DNA of 64,000 nt from Luteolibacter arcticus (lineage in GTDB: Bacteria > Verrucomicrobiota > Verrucomicrobiia > Verrucomicrobiales > Akkermansiaceae): positions 62,001 to 126,000 of the forward strand of contig NZ_JAPDDT010000006.1 of NCBI RefSeq assembly GCF_025950235.1. Direction: 5' to 3'. A model generated the notes under the pieces. It was not told the origin of the DNA, ran no database searches, and was given only the letters and a program-made list of their open reading frames with translations. Positions 1-7,945 of the stretch are shown here, in pieces. Position 1 is the stretch's first letter, and each line of letters begins with the position of its first letter. Made by a program: the position numbers and the translations under genes.

Positions 1-3000
1 CGAGCAGCTCGACCTGGTAGTTGAGCCAGCGCTCGGCGATCCGGTCGGCGACGTGGAAGGAAATCACATGCTCGCCCGCCGCGGCCGGTCCGAGGGATTG
101 GCTGGCGCGGATCGGAGTTGAAGGGGAGTCGGCGCGCAAGCCGCGGGCGAAGTTGCCATCGGGAAGCGGTGTCGTGGTGGAGATGCCATCCTCGGCGAAG
201 GTCGAGGTGCCGCCGTTGACGGTCCATCCGGACATCCCGTTTTCGAAAGAGAGGTTGGTGCCACCTAGCGGCGTCCCGGCCCGGGCGGCGGGCGGTGTCA
301 TCCTCAGCGTCTGGCCCAGCGTGGGCATTTCATGTTCGCCGGGAAACAGCCGGAGCGACTCGCCCGCACTCGTGGGGAAGACAAAGGTGTCGCCGGTGAC
401 GACCTCGGCGGCGGTCCCGTTGCGGTAGAGCCGCGCTGGCTGCCCGGGCCACGGATTGCGCAGGGTGCAGTGGCGGCCCTGCTCGCTAAGCAGTTCGACG
501 TATTGGACTTCACCGGCGCAGAGAGACGAACTGACTAGAAACCCGCCCCACGCTCGCAGCCGGACGAAACGCGCGTCGCGCTCCAGCGGCCAAGCCCCGA
601 AGACCCGGATGATCGATTCCGCCCGGGGCGGATGCGGCCCGTCGGGAGAAGCGTAGCCGAGCGCGACGTGGCTCATGCAGAGCATCTCGTTGATGGTGTT
701 GGGCACCGTTGAAAGGTTCTCGATCCCGTGCGGATTATTCTGTTGGAAGCCATTCGGCCTCATCCTGCCTGCATACTCGCGGAGCTTGGCGAGGATCAAC
801 CGCGGCTCGTAGCCCATGCGGGCGGCTGCGGGGAAAAAGCTGTTCGAGCCATTGAAGTCGAACCACCGCTGCATTACATCGAGCGTGTTCAGCGAAGTGC
901 TTACTAGCGCCGGATCGCTCTCCATATTCAGCGCGCCACCGGGATAGATGTGCTGGATGCCAAGCGTGTTATCGTTCCACCACGCGGTTCCGGATTCGGT
1001 GTAGCGGAAGACCTGGCGTCCGCTGCGGATCTGGGTGGTGTAGCCGCTGAGATGTTCCAGGATGTCTTGCCATGTCGCGCGTTTGTCGGCGTCGAGTTCC
1101 AGCTCCTTGCTGAGGTCGAGAACGAGGTCGAACGCATTGCGGAGCAATCCGAGCGTCAGGATCGGGTTGACGTCGGAGCCGCTGCCTTCATGGACAGAGT
1201 CGCCGACGATCTTGTAACGCGAGCCTTCGTGGACGAGGTAGTCTTCCCAGAATGCGACGACCTCCTTGACGAAGGGATAGATCTCGGCGCCATAGGCGGG
1301 ATCGTAGGTCGTGCGCCAGCGCTGGGCCATGTTGAGCAGGCTGTAGGCAGCGTTCGAACGTTGGCCGAAGGTCAGGACGCCGGCTTCTTCGTTGGGATAC
1401 GAGTAGCCGGAGTTCAGGGTGACATCGATCCCGAGAGGCCCGATGCCGACCGAATAAATCACCCCCTTCGCCTCCGGGCCGAAGATCGTGGTGGCGTAGT
1501 TCCGGGCTCTCGGCAGGAAGTCGAGAATGGGGGCGTCGTGGGGCGTGAGTTGCTCGAGCCGGTTGCCGGATGCCAGGGCATAGAAGGGAGCCTGGAAGTT
1601 GTAGTTCAGGTGGTAGTCGCCGGCCCAACTGGGATTGTCGGTGGTGGTCCAGCCAAAGAGCGCGGGCGGGAAACTGGGGTCGCCGGAACAAGCACCCATG
1701 CCGTGATAGGAGAGATAGTAGGCCTTCTCGATCGCGGGGTCGCCGATCTCGATCCACGACTGATCCCAGTAGCCGGCCCACCAACCTGCGTGGGCCTCGA
1801 TCAGGGAGGGGATCTCCGCCGCATCAAAGGCATCGCAGCGGGCGATCGCGGCCTCCCTCGGGGCGGCGCTTTTGAACATGCTGTCCATGGCCACCCCGAG
1901 CCATGCGGTTTCGCCGGCACCGATGGAAAGCGTGACTCCCGATGATCCACCGCTGGTGGTCTGTGCTGCCAGCGCGCCATTCAGCCAGAGCTTCATGTCC
2001 CCGTTGTTCTCTGTGGCGGCCACATGGACCCAGCTACCGGTCGGCACGACGGACGTTTCAAGATAGCGCCCCTTGATGGCGAAGCGGACCTTCCCTCCGG
2101 AGAGGCCGAGGCTGACGCCTTGGTTCCACTCACCGCAACTGAACAGATAGTTTGCGACACCCGTGGTCCCCACATTGATCCAACAGGCGAGGGAGACCAC
2201 GTCCTCCGGCACTGACATGGTGCCGATCCCGGTGTAGCTGTTGCTCGCACCCAGGTAGTCGGTGGCGGAGCCATGGCGTCCGGCCACGGTGGTGGCGTTC
2301 ACGCTGCCCGCTGGCAGAGTGTCCATCGACCAATGGCCGACCAGGCCGGTCTGTGGTACCGATCCGCCGTGGAGCGCGGCCACTTCTTCTTCGGTCAGGG
2401 CCACCTTATAGAGGGCGAGTTCATCCACGCTGCCGTCGAAGCCCCAGCGGCTTCCTCCGGACCATTGCTCGCGGCCGAAATTCACATTGTAGCTGGTAAA
2501 CCTCGTCGCCTCCGGGCGTCCGCCACTGCCAGGAATGATAGTGCCAATGGCCTGCATGGCGCAGGCCGCTTTGGCCGGAATGTCCACGGTCCCTGCGGCA
2601 AAAGAGCGCTCCATCCACGGCACGCCGTTCTCGATGCCCGCAGCCGAGTTTGACCCTCGCCCGCTCGCGGCGGTGAGATCGCAGCGCACCTCAAAAGCTC
2701 GTTCTTCCGCGGTGAGCCCGATCAGCAAGAGATTCTCCTGCGCCAAGACCCGCGTCTCCACCTCCAAGGCTCCGTCACTGCGGCTAAAGCGTCCGCGGGT
2801 GGCTGCCTCCGCGAGCGATTGCTTCACCTGATAGGATGCCCCTGTTAGATCCGCGCACTGCAGTGACAAGGTGCCCACCGGCAGCGGCATCGCGTTGCCG
2901 GAGCCATGCTTGAGCCGCCAGAAATCATTCTTCCCGAGATGGAACACCAGCCGTTCGGGCGGTCCGGACATGGCGACGAGCATGTCACCGTTTCCCAACA

Positions 3001-3205
3001 ACGGTCCATCCACCGAAGCATTGTTCGGGGTGCCGGTGGGAGGACTGTTCCAGACCGCCTCATGAGGGCCGACGATGCCCACTGCCTCCACGGGGGAGGC
3101 GTTCAGCGGGGAGATGAGGAAGATGGAACATGCCAGGCAAGCGCCAAGCGCTCTCCTCAGCCTTCGGCGGGGTGCTGTATGATGGGAAGTGCTTTGCGAT
3201 CTCAT
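1..3205 (-). CDS. Secreted GH95-like six-hairpin glycosidase with LamG insertion (partial, 3' end outside window)
   Basis: Open frame from ATG at 3205 to the left edge with no stop, so the C-terminus is missing; I checked the frame at several points. Residues 1-36 are an export signal with an arginine-rich start (RRRLRRALG) and hydrophobic core. The first domain carries a GPLLGNGDMLVAM motif like the N-terminal domain of GH95/DUF5703 proteins. Around residues 245-410 lies a LamG/concanavalin-like insertion (FDGSVDELALYKVALTEEE). The helical catalytic part follows, with AGWWAGYWDQSW and DYHLNYNFQAPFY; the N-x-N matches the conserved asparagine pair of GH95 fucosidases and galactosidases. The segment at the left edge resembles a beta-sandwich carbohydrate-binding module. 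It starts 86 bp after the PEP-CTERM gene and is probably in its operon. Substrate (alpha-L-fucoside or galactoside) is inferred. Confidence 0.85.
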   Translation of the reverse strand, partial: MRSQSTSHHTAPRRRLRRALGACLACSIFLISPLNASPVEAVGIVGPHEAVWNSPPTGTPNNASVDGPLLGNGDMLVAMSGPPERLVFHLGKNDFWRLKHGSGNAMPLPVGTLSLQCADLTGASYQVKQSLAEAATRGRFSRSDGALEVETRVLAQENLLLIGLTAEERAFEVRCDLTAASGRGSNSAAGIENGVPWMERSFAAGTVDIPAKAACAMQAIGTIIPGSGGRPEATRFTSYNVNFGREQWSGGSRWGFDGSVDELALYKVALTEEEVAALHGGSVPQTGLVGHWSMDTLPAGSVNATTVAGRHGSATDYLGASNSYTGIGTMSVPEDVVSLACWINVGTTGVANYLFSCGEWNQGVSLGLSGGKVRFAIKGRYLETSVVPTGSWVHVAATENNGDMKLWLNGALAAQTTSGGSSGVTLSIGAGETAWLGVAMDSMFKSAAPREAAIARCDAFDAAEIPSLIEAHAGWWAGYWDQSWIEIGDPAIEKAYYLSYHGMGACSGDPSFPPALFGWTTTDNPSWAGDYHLNYNFQAPFYALASGNRLEQLTPHDAPILDFLPRARNYATTIFGPEAKGVIYSVGIGPLGIDVTLNSGYSYPNEEAGVLTFGQRSNAAYSLLNMAQRWRTTYDPAYGAEIYPFVKEVVAFWEDYLVHEGSRYKIVGDSVHEGSGSDVNPILTLGLLRNAFDLVLDLSKELELDADKRATWQDILEHLSGYTTQIRSGRQVFRYTESGTAWWNDNTLGIQHIYPGGALNMESDPALVSTSLNTLDVMQRWFDFNGSNSFFPAAARMGYEPRLILAKLREYAGRMRPNGFQQNNPHGIENLSTVPNTINEMLCMSHVALGYASPDGPHPPRAESIIRVFGAWPLERDARFVRLRAWGGFLVSSSLCAGEVQYVELLSEQGRHCTLRNPWPGQPARLYRNGTAAEVVTGDTFVFPTSAGESLRLFPGEHEMPTLGQTLRMTPPAARAGTPLGGTNLSFENGMSGWTVNGGTSTFAEDGISTTTPLPDGNFARGLRADSPSTPIRASQSLGPAAAGEHVISFHVADRIAERWLNYQVELL

Positions 3206-3222
3206 ATTCGTTGGCGGAACGT

Positions 3223-3251
3223 GCATCCGGCGGCCCAGGGCCGCCGGATGC
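3223..3251. terminator. Perfect 14-bp inverted repeat between two operon genes
   Basis: Arms of 14 bp (GCATCCGGCGGCCC and its complement) flank a single central base. It lies between the stop of the PEP-CTERM gene and the start of the GH95-like gene on the minus strand. No U-tract follows on the minus strand, so partial termination or mRNA processing/stability is as likely as a full terminator. Confidence 0.5.
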
Positions 3252-3291
3252 AATAACCTCGATTACCCCGTAAAAACGAGAGGGCTGGGAA

Positions 3292-4071
3292 TCAGCGGCG
3301 GCGCCGCAGCAAGACCAGAAGGCCGAGACCACCGAGCAGGGCGACCGATGATTCCGGGACGGCCGTGATCGTCGTGAACGATCCGTTGTTCTCGAAGTTG
3401 AGGGTCAGTCCGCCGGAGGCCGCCACGGTGATGTCATTGAGTTCCACGCCGGTCCCGCTCGATACCGCCCAAGCCGAAAATCCGGCGGCGTCGCTAATGA
3501 TGCCAGGAACGATCAGTGCCCCGTCGGCGCCGATGAAATGATTCACCAGGGCGATGCCAGCTCCTTCCTGCCACCCGAAGAGGCTGTTGGTGTAGTTGAG
3601 GGAGCCGTTCACGACGTTGATGGTATTTGCCCCACCGTCGTATCGCATGTCCCGCCCGCCCATGATTACCGCAAGCCCGCCGTCGATGTTGAGCGTGCCG
3701 ACGAAGTTTCCGCCGCTGGTATGCCCCAAGCGGCCCAGCACGGGATCCGCCGAATGCCAGCCGTCCAGCAGGAGCGTGCTGCCGCCGACAGTGCTGGTGA
3801 GGGTGAGCAAGCCATTGCCGGCATCAGAGGGACCCACTCTCAGCCCGACGAACAGACGGCTGTCGATGGTTGGCGTCGTGGTTCCATCACCCACGGTGAT
3901 GCTGCCGTTCACCGTCCAAGTGTACCCTACCGGATTGTCGTAAAAGTAAATGTCCGCGACGGGAGGGTTGGTGGCGAAGGTTTTATCAATGTTCTGGACC
4001 GTGGCCGCGCGGGCGCTCGCCGTGATGGCGGCTGCCAAAGTGAGATTGAGGAGAGATTGGAGGATGGGCAT
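3292..4071 (-). CDS. PEP-CTERM sorted beta-rich surface protein
   Basis: 259 residues. Residues 1-22 are a signal peptide (LLNLTLAAAITASARA). The body is rich in Gly, Thr, Asn and Val in a repeating beta-strand pattern, as in beta-helix proteins (TINVVNGSLNYT, GVELNDITV). The C-terminus reads VPESSVALLGGLGLLVLLRRRR, a PEP-CTERM signal: PE(S) motif, transmembrane stretch and arginine cluster, recognised by an exosortase in this phylum. The body is a close paralogue of the first ~260 residues of the 712-residue protein starting at 7671. Family A operator 4185-4210 lies 114 bp upstream of its start. Function beyond cell-surface or matrix location is unknown. Confidence 0.85.
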   Translation of the reverse strand: MPILQSLLNLTLAAAITASARAATVQNIDKTFATNPPVADIYFYDNPVGYTWTVNGSITVGDGTTTPTIDSRLFVGLRVGPSDAGNGLLTLTSTVGGSTLLLDGWHSADPVLGRLGHTSGGNFVGTLNIDGGLAVIMGGRDMRYDGGANTINVVNGSLNYTNSLFGWQEGAGIALVNHFIGADGALIVPGIISDAAGFSAWAVSSGTGVELNDITVAASGGLTLNFENNGSFTTITAVPESSVALLGGLGLLVLLRRRR

Positions 4072-4184
4072 GACCTTGGGATTTGGGGAGTGTCAATCTT
4101 GCTGTCGAAAATGCTGGCTCACGCATCGCGGGCCGACGGAAGCCATCCTGCGCCCGAATCGAGGCTTCATTGAGTCCCATTCCG

Positions 4185-4210
4185 TGCAGCGATGGGACAA
4201 ATCGTGCACC
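4185..4210 (+). promoter_or_regulatory. Family A operator, site A (TGCA direct repeat, 20-bp period)
   Basis: TGCAGCGA at 4185 and TCGTGCA ending at 4208 place two TGCA half-sites exactly 20 bp apart around a GGGACAAATCG core. The same layout occurs at 7784, 10931 and 11031. The site lies between the divergent PEP-CTERM and XylR-type genes, and its TGCARC strand is opposite to the PEP-CTERM gene, 114 bp before that start codon. An AraC-type activator is the inferred ligand. Confidence 0.7.
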
Positions 4211-4336
4211 TGTGTCCGGACGGCCCGGTGCACGGAATTCCAGCGGGATGTCGGGGACTGGCAGCAGCCTTGACATGGCATCTGAACCGCAAAGGGTAGT
4301 GTCACCTCAACCCATGCTTCTGGAGGAATTTCCGGT

Positions 4337-5449
4337 ATGACCTCGCCGCGGAAAAAACCCACCGTGATGGTGCTTTTTGGATGGAGCGATCCGGAAGGAT
4401 TCGTGGCGGTGAGCAACTATGCCCGCGAGCACCACTGGCATCTCGAGATGAGAGCCTACTTCACCGACATGGTGCCGGAGCGCTGGAACGGGGACGGGAT
4501 ACTCTACAGCCAGGGAATCCGCGAACGCATCGATCGATTCGTGATCGATCAGGCCAAGCGGTGTCCGGTGGTGTCCTTGAATGCGAATTTGCCGAAAGGA
4601 CTCGTTGTTCCCGTCGTCGCTTCTGACAATGCGGAGGCCGGACGAATGGCCGCGAGACACCTGCTCGAAAGAGGGCATCGCGATTTTGCTTACTACAGCG
4701 CGCTCGGTGGAATCGTTTCCGACGAGCGGCGCAGCGGATTCGAGGAGGTGATCCGGGCGTCCGGCTACCGCTTGCACGCGATTTGCCCTCGTAAAGGGTC
4801 GAACCGGCTGGTCCCATGGTCGGATCAACGGCGGCGCTTGGCTGCCCAACTCCGCAAGCTGCCGCCGCGGGCCGGCGTGCTCGCGCTGGACGATCTGGTG
4901 GCGTCGGAGTTCATCGAGATCGCCCTTGAAGCCGGGCGACGTGTTCCTGACGACCTCGCGGTGGTGGGAATGGGAAACCTGAGCGCCGTCTGTGAATGTT
5001 CGCAGATACCGATCACGAGCATTGACCTCCGCTCCACCGAGGTCGCGGAACGTGCGGCTGCCATGTTAGACCGCTTGATGGCACGCGGCAAGATGACGGC
5101 GGGATCCGAGCGGCTGGCGCCGGGAGCCTTGGTAGTCCGTGAGAGCAGCGACACCACGGTGGTACGTGATCCTCGACTGGCCGAAGCCATCGCTTTCATG
5201 ACGGCCAATCTCCGCAAGTCGCTTTCGCTCGACCAAGCGGCCGAAGCGGCGGGTATTTCGCGGCGCACGCTCTATCATTTGTTCTGCGACGACCTGGGGG
5301 TAACTCCTGCGGATTACCTGCGCCGGCAGCGAACCCAATTGGCCGACCGACTCCTGCGGGAGCACCCCGGGATGACCCGGCGGGAAGCTGCGGGGAAGGC
5401 GGGCTTTGCCAGCACCCGTTCCCTGAGCCGGAGCCTCGGGAATGGGTGA
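4337..5449 (+). CDS. XylR-type regulator: LacI-like sugar-binding domain plus AraC HTH
   Basis: 370 residues. Residues 1-265 form a periplasmic-binding-protein-like sensor of the LacI/XylR kind (ARHLLERGHRDFAYYS, DERRSGFEEVI, DDLAVVGMGN). Residues ~278-370 form an AraC-type DNA-binding domain (LSLDQAAEAAGISRRTLYHLF). The second helix-turn-helix ends abruptly at GFASTRSLSRSLGNG and lacks the usual ~15 residues ending in G-x-SP-x-x-YR, so it is a little short. GGAGGA at 4322-4327 is a well-spaced ribosome binding site that fixes this start. It is divergent from the PEP-CTERM gene and next to family A operator site A, so it is the best candidate for the protein binding those sites. The sugar ligand is unknown. 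Confidence 0.9.
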   Translation: MTSPRKKPTVMVLFGWSDPEGFVAVSNYAREHHWHLEMRAYFTDMVPERWNGDGILYSQGIRERIDRFVIDQAKRCPVVSLNANLPKGLVVPVVASDNAEAGRMAARHLLERGHRDFAYYSALGGIVSDERRSGFEEVIRASGYRLHAICPRKGSNRLVPWSDQRRRLAAQLRKLPPRAGVLALDDLVASEFIEIALEAGRRVPDDLAVVGMGNLSAVCECSQIPITSIDLRSTEVAERAAAMLDRLMARGKMTAGSERLAPGALVVRESSDTTVVRDPRLAEAIAFMTANLRKSLSLDQAAEAAGISRRTLYHLFCDDLGVTPADYLRRQRTQLADRLLREHPGMTRREAAGKAGFASTRSLSRSLGNG

Positions 5450-5478
5450 GTCTTCGCGAAGAAGCGGAACAAAACAAA

Positions 5479-5514
5479 AACACCCGCCCCCGGCCGAGGC
5501 CATGGGAGCGGGTG
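5479..5514 (-). terminator. Intrinsic terminator for the minus-strand TSP3 gene
   Basis: ACACCCGC (5479-5486) pairs with GCGGGTGT (5507-5514), with an inner GGCC/GGCC pair. On the minus strand the stem is followed by GTTTTTGTTTTG, a U-rich tract. It sits between the convergent XylR-type gene and the TSP3 gene, and its polarity fits the latter. Confidence 0.8.
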
Positions 5515-5532
5515 TGAGCCCCTCGGAAAAAA

Positions 5533-7671
5533 TCACGGGTTCCGCTCGAGACGGTAAAACGCCTTGCCCGCCAGAGGGTTCGGATCGCTCAGCATCTGGC
5601 TGGAGGAGGCAGGCACGATCGGATCACCCACCGTAGTCCAAGGCTCGCCCAGAGTGGCCGAACGGCGCAGGTGATAAGTGGCCCCCACGGTCAAGCCGCT
5701 GGCTTGCATGTCGAAGGCATTCGGAGCACTGATCCCGAAGCCGAGCGTCTTCAGCGTCATGGCATCGACCGGCACCGCGGTGCCGATCACGTCGATCTCT
5801 CGATACATCGACCAAGCCACGGCAGCGGCTGTGGGATCTGCAAACACGAAGCGGATGGCATCGACTCCGGTCGCCAGCTTGGTGCCGATCGCGCCGTTGC
5901 TGATGTGTCGCACCCTCGTGGATTTGGCATCGGCGCTCGTGTTCGCGTGCCAGATCGCCGAGGGCACGATCTCGGTGAAGGTGCTGCTTCCCACCTGGCG
6001 CATCTCGATCGAGTAGGCCTGACGGGAGCGGAAGTCCTGCCAATGGGCAAAGGTGTCGATCTGGGTGATGTCGAAGCCTGCCGTATGGGTAGCGGTGTTG
6101 AGACGGAACTCCACGAAATCACCAACCTCGCCCGCCAGCCCTTGGAGATGGGTATTGGGAGGGCCGGCGACCCCGGTCTGGAGAATCCCATCCGCCAGCA
6201 ACATGGCGGAATCCGCTGGATTGGTGGTGGGCTCGTTGGTGGTGACCCACGCGCTGGCTGCTGAAACCGAGCCCAGGTTCGTTTGCAGCAGGTCGGTCCC
6301 ATCCGGGGTGTAGGGAGATGCGTCCACTGAGGCGACCGATGCGGTGCCGGAAGTGCTAACCGGATCGGTGCCACGAGTGAATTCGTCGAAGTTGTTCACG
6401 CCGTCTTCGTCAGTGTCGCCTGAGGCGTCGTCGTCGTCGGTCGGGTCCTGTTCCTTGTCGATCTCGTATTTGTCGGGCATCCCGTCACCATCGGTATCCG
6501 CGAGATTCGGGTTGGTGCCGGGGTCGGCGCCACTGATGAAATCTCCGCTGTTGTCTTCAATGAAGTCCGACAAACCGTCATTGTCCGAATCTGTTTTGAG
6601 CGGGTGGGTTCCGGTGTCGTCGCCATCAACATAGGTGCCGCTGTTGGATTCCACGCCATCCTCGAGGCCATCTCCATCGGTATCTGGATCCAGAGGATCC
6701 GTGCCGCGGTTGAACTCGCTGACCCAGACGTTGGTATCGGTTTCGTCGACGTCGTCCGCGCCGTCGTCATCGGTGTCGTGGTCCTGGGGGTCTGTGCCGC
6801 GGGCCTGCTCTTCCCAGTTCAGGGAAAGATCCTGGTCGGGATCTCCCTCGCGGCCGTTGTCAAATACATCGGTACCGTCGTCATTAGGATCGAGGTCATT
6901 CGCGACCTCCCAGTCGTTGAGCAGGCCATCGCCATCGCTATCCGACTGGATGGAGGTGATGGTGGTGTTCACCCCGTCGTTGTTGAATGCCAGGAGGTGA
7001 CCTGGCGCACCTTCCACGGTGACGTCGTTGAGTTCCACTCCGGTTCCGCTCGAGACCGCCCACGAGGCGACTCCCGCGGCGTCGTTGAGGACGCCAGGAA
7101 CGATCAAGGAGCCACCTTGGGTCAAGACGACCTTCACGAAGGCATTGGCCGAGCCGGCTTCCGCCCATCCGAAGCCTGCGGTTGTGAAGTTCAGCGAGCC
7201 GTTCACGACGTTGATCGTGTTGGTGCCGGCTTCGTATCTCATCTTCCGCCCGCCCATGGTCACCGCCAGACCGCCGTCGATGTTGATCGTGGCGACCCAG
7301 TTGCCCCCGCTTACATGGCCCAAGCGGCCGAGAATCGGATCCGCAGGATGATAGCCGTTGATGAGAAAGGTATCTCCGCTCCCATTGGCCCCATGCAAGG
7401 TGAGCAGGCCATTGGCGGCGATGCTGGTGAAATTCACGCCCACGAACAGGCGGCTGTCGGCGGTGCTGCCGTTGCCCAAGGTGATGTTTCCGTTTACCGT
7501 CCAGGTGTTGCCCGCTGTGTTGTTGTTGTAGGCGTAAAAGTCGGCCACCGGAGGGTGGGCGGCGAATGTTTGATCGACGTTCTGAATGGTCGCGGCCTGG
7601 CTTGCCGTCGGCAGCGCCAGGCTGAAGAGGGCCGCAAGTGCCGCGGCAGGCATAGATGGGGAAGTGTGCAT
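5533..7671 (-). CDS. Secreted beta-rich protein with thrombospondin type 3 calcium repeats
   Basis: 712 residues. Signal peptide ~1-27 (ALAALFSLALPTASQA). Residues ~28-255 are a paralogue of the whole mature body of the PEP-CTERM protein at 3292-4071 (shared HPPVAD, PILGRLGH, SGGNW, NIDGGLAV, WAVSSGTGVELNDVTV). Residues ~258-440 are acidic tandem repeats of the D-x-D-x-D-G type (SDSDGDGLLNDWE, DPDTDGDGLEDG, TDSDNDGLSD), which bind calcium in TSP3 proteins. A ~150-residue beta domain follows. The last ~55 residues (YHLRRSATLGEPW...FYRLERNP) match a C-terminal module common in Verrucomicrobial secreted proteins. Unlike its paralogue it has no PEP-CTERM tail. Family A operator 7784-7810 lies 113 bp upstream. 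Role unknown. Confidence 0.85.
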   Translation of the reverse strand: MHTSPSMPAAALAALFSLALPTASQAATIQNVDQTFAAHPPVADFYAYNNNTAGNTWTVNGNITLGNGSTADSRLFVGVNFTSIAANGLLTLHGANGSGDTFLINGYHPADPILGRLGHVSGGNWVATINIDGGLAVTMGGRKMRYEAGTNTINVVNGSLNFTTAGFGWAEAGSANAFVKVVLTQGGSLIVPGVLNDAAGVASWAVSSGTGVELNDVTVEGAPGHLLAFNNDGVNTTITSIQSDSDGDGLLNDWEVANDLDPNDDGTDVFDNGREGDPDQDLSLNWEEQARGTDPQDHDTDDDGADDVDETDTNVWVSEFNRGTDPLDPDTDGDGLEDGVESNSGTYVDGDDTGTHPLKTDSDNDGLSDFIEDNSGDFISGADPGTNPNLADTDGDGMPDKYEIDKEQDPTDDDDASGDTDEDGVNNFDEFTRGTDPVSTSGTASVASVDASPYTPDGTDLLQTNLGSVSAASAWVTTNEPTTNPADSAMLLADGILQTGVAGPPNTHLQGLAGEVGDFVEFRLNTATHTAGFDITQIDTFAHWQDFRSRQAYSIEMRQVGSSTFTEIVPSAIWHANTSADAKSTRVRHISNGAIGTKLATGVDAIRFVFADPTAAAVAWSMYREIDVIGTAVPVDAMTLKTLGFGISAPNAFDMQASGLTVGATYHLRRSATLGEPWTTVGDPIVPASSSQMLSDPNPLAGKAFYRLERNP

Positions 7672-7783
7672 GGTGAGTCTGGTGTTTTTGAGGTGGGTCG
7701 CAATGCAAGGATCGAAAGGGGCGATCTCTCTTATCGATCATCGGATTAACGGGATCGGGTCCGGATGGTCAGTAGCCGATCCA

Positions 7784-7810
7784 TGCAACGAGGTGACAAT
7801 TCGTGCAAAG
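7784..7810 (+). promoter_or_regulatory. Family A operator, site B
   Basis: TGCAACGA at 7784 and TCGTGCAAAG ending at 7810 hold TGCA half-sites 20 bp apart around a GGTGACAATTCG core. Orientation and distance (113 bp) to the TSP3 gene start at 7671 match site A before its paralogue. I see nothing else in the 274-bp gap 7672-7945 apart from a short GAGCCCGGGCTC palindrome near 7824. Confidence 0.7.
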
Positions 7811-7945
7811 TACTCCGGGAGCTGAGCCCGGGCTCGATGCGCCTCAAGGGAGATCCGGCGATGCGTGGTGACACCGCGGAGGCCACCCTCGCAGCAGGTC
7901 ATTGAAGCGGCTTCCTTCGTTTAACAAAGGCGGCCTTCCTCCCGC

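Noticed and set aside
950-1945. 331-codon plus-strand frame
   Set aside because: Antisense of the GH95-like gene, which is open across the region and has recognisable motifs.
6604-7749. 381-codon plus-strand frame opposite the TSP3 gene
   Set aside because: Antisense of DxDxDG repeats gives Val/Ile-rich sequence; no domain.
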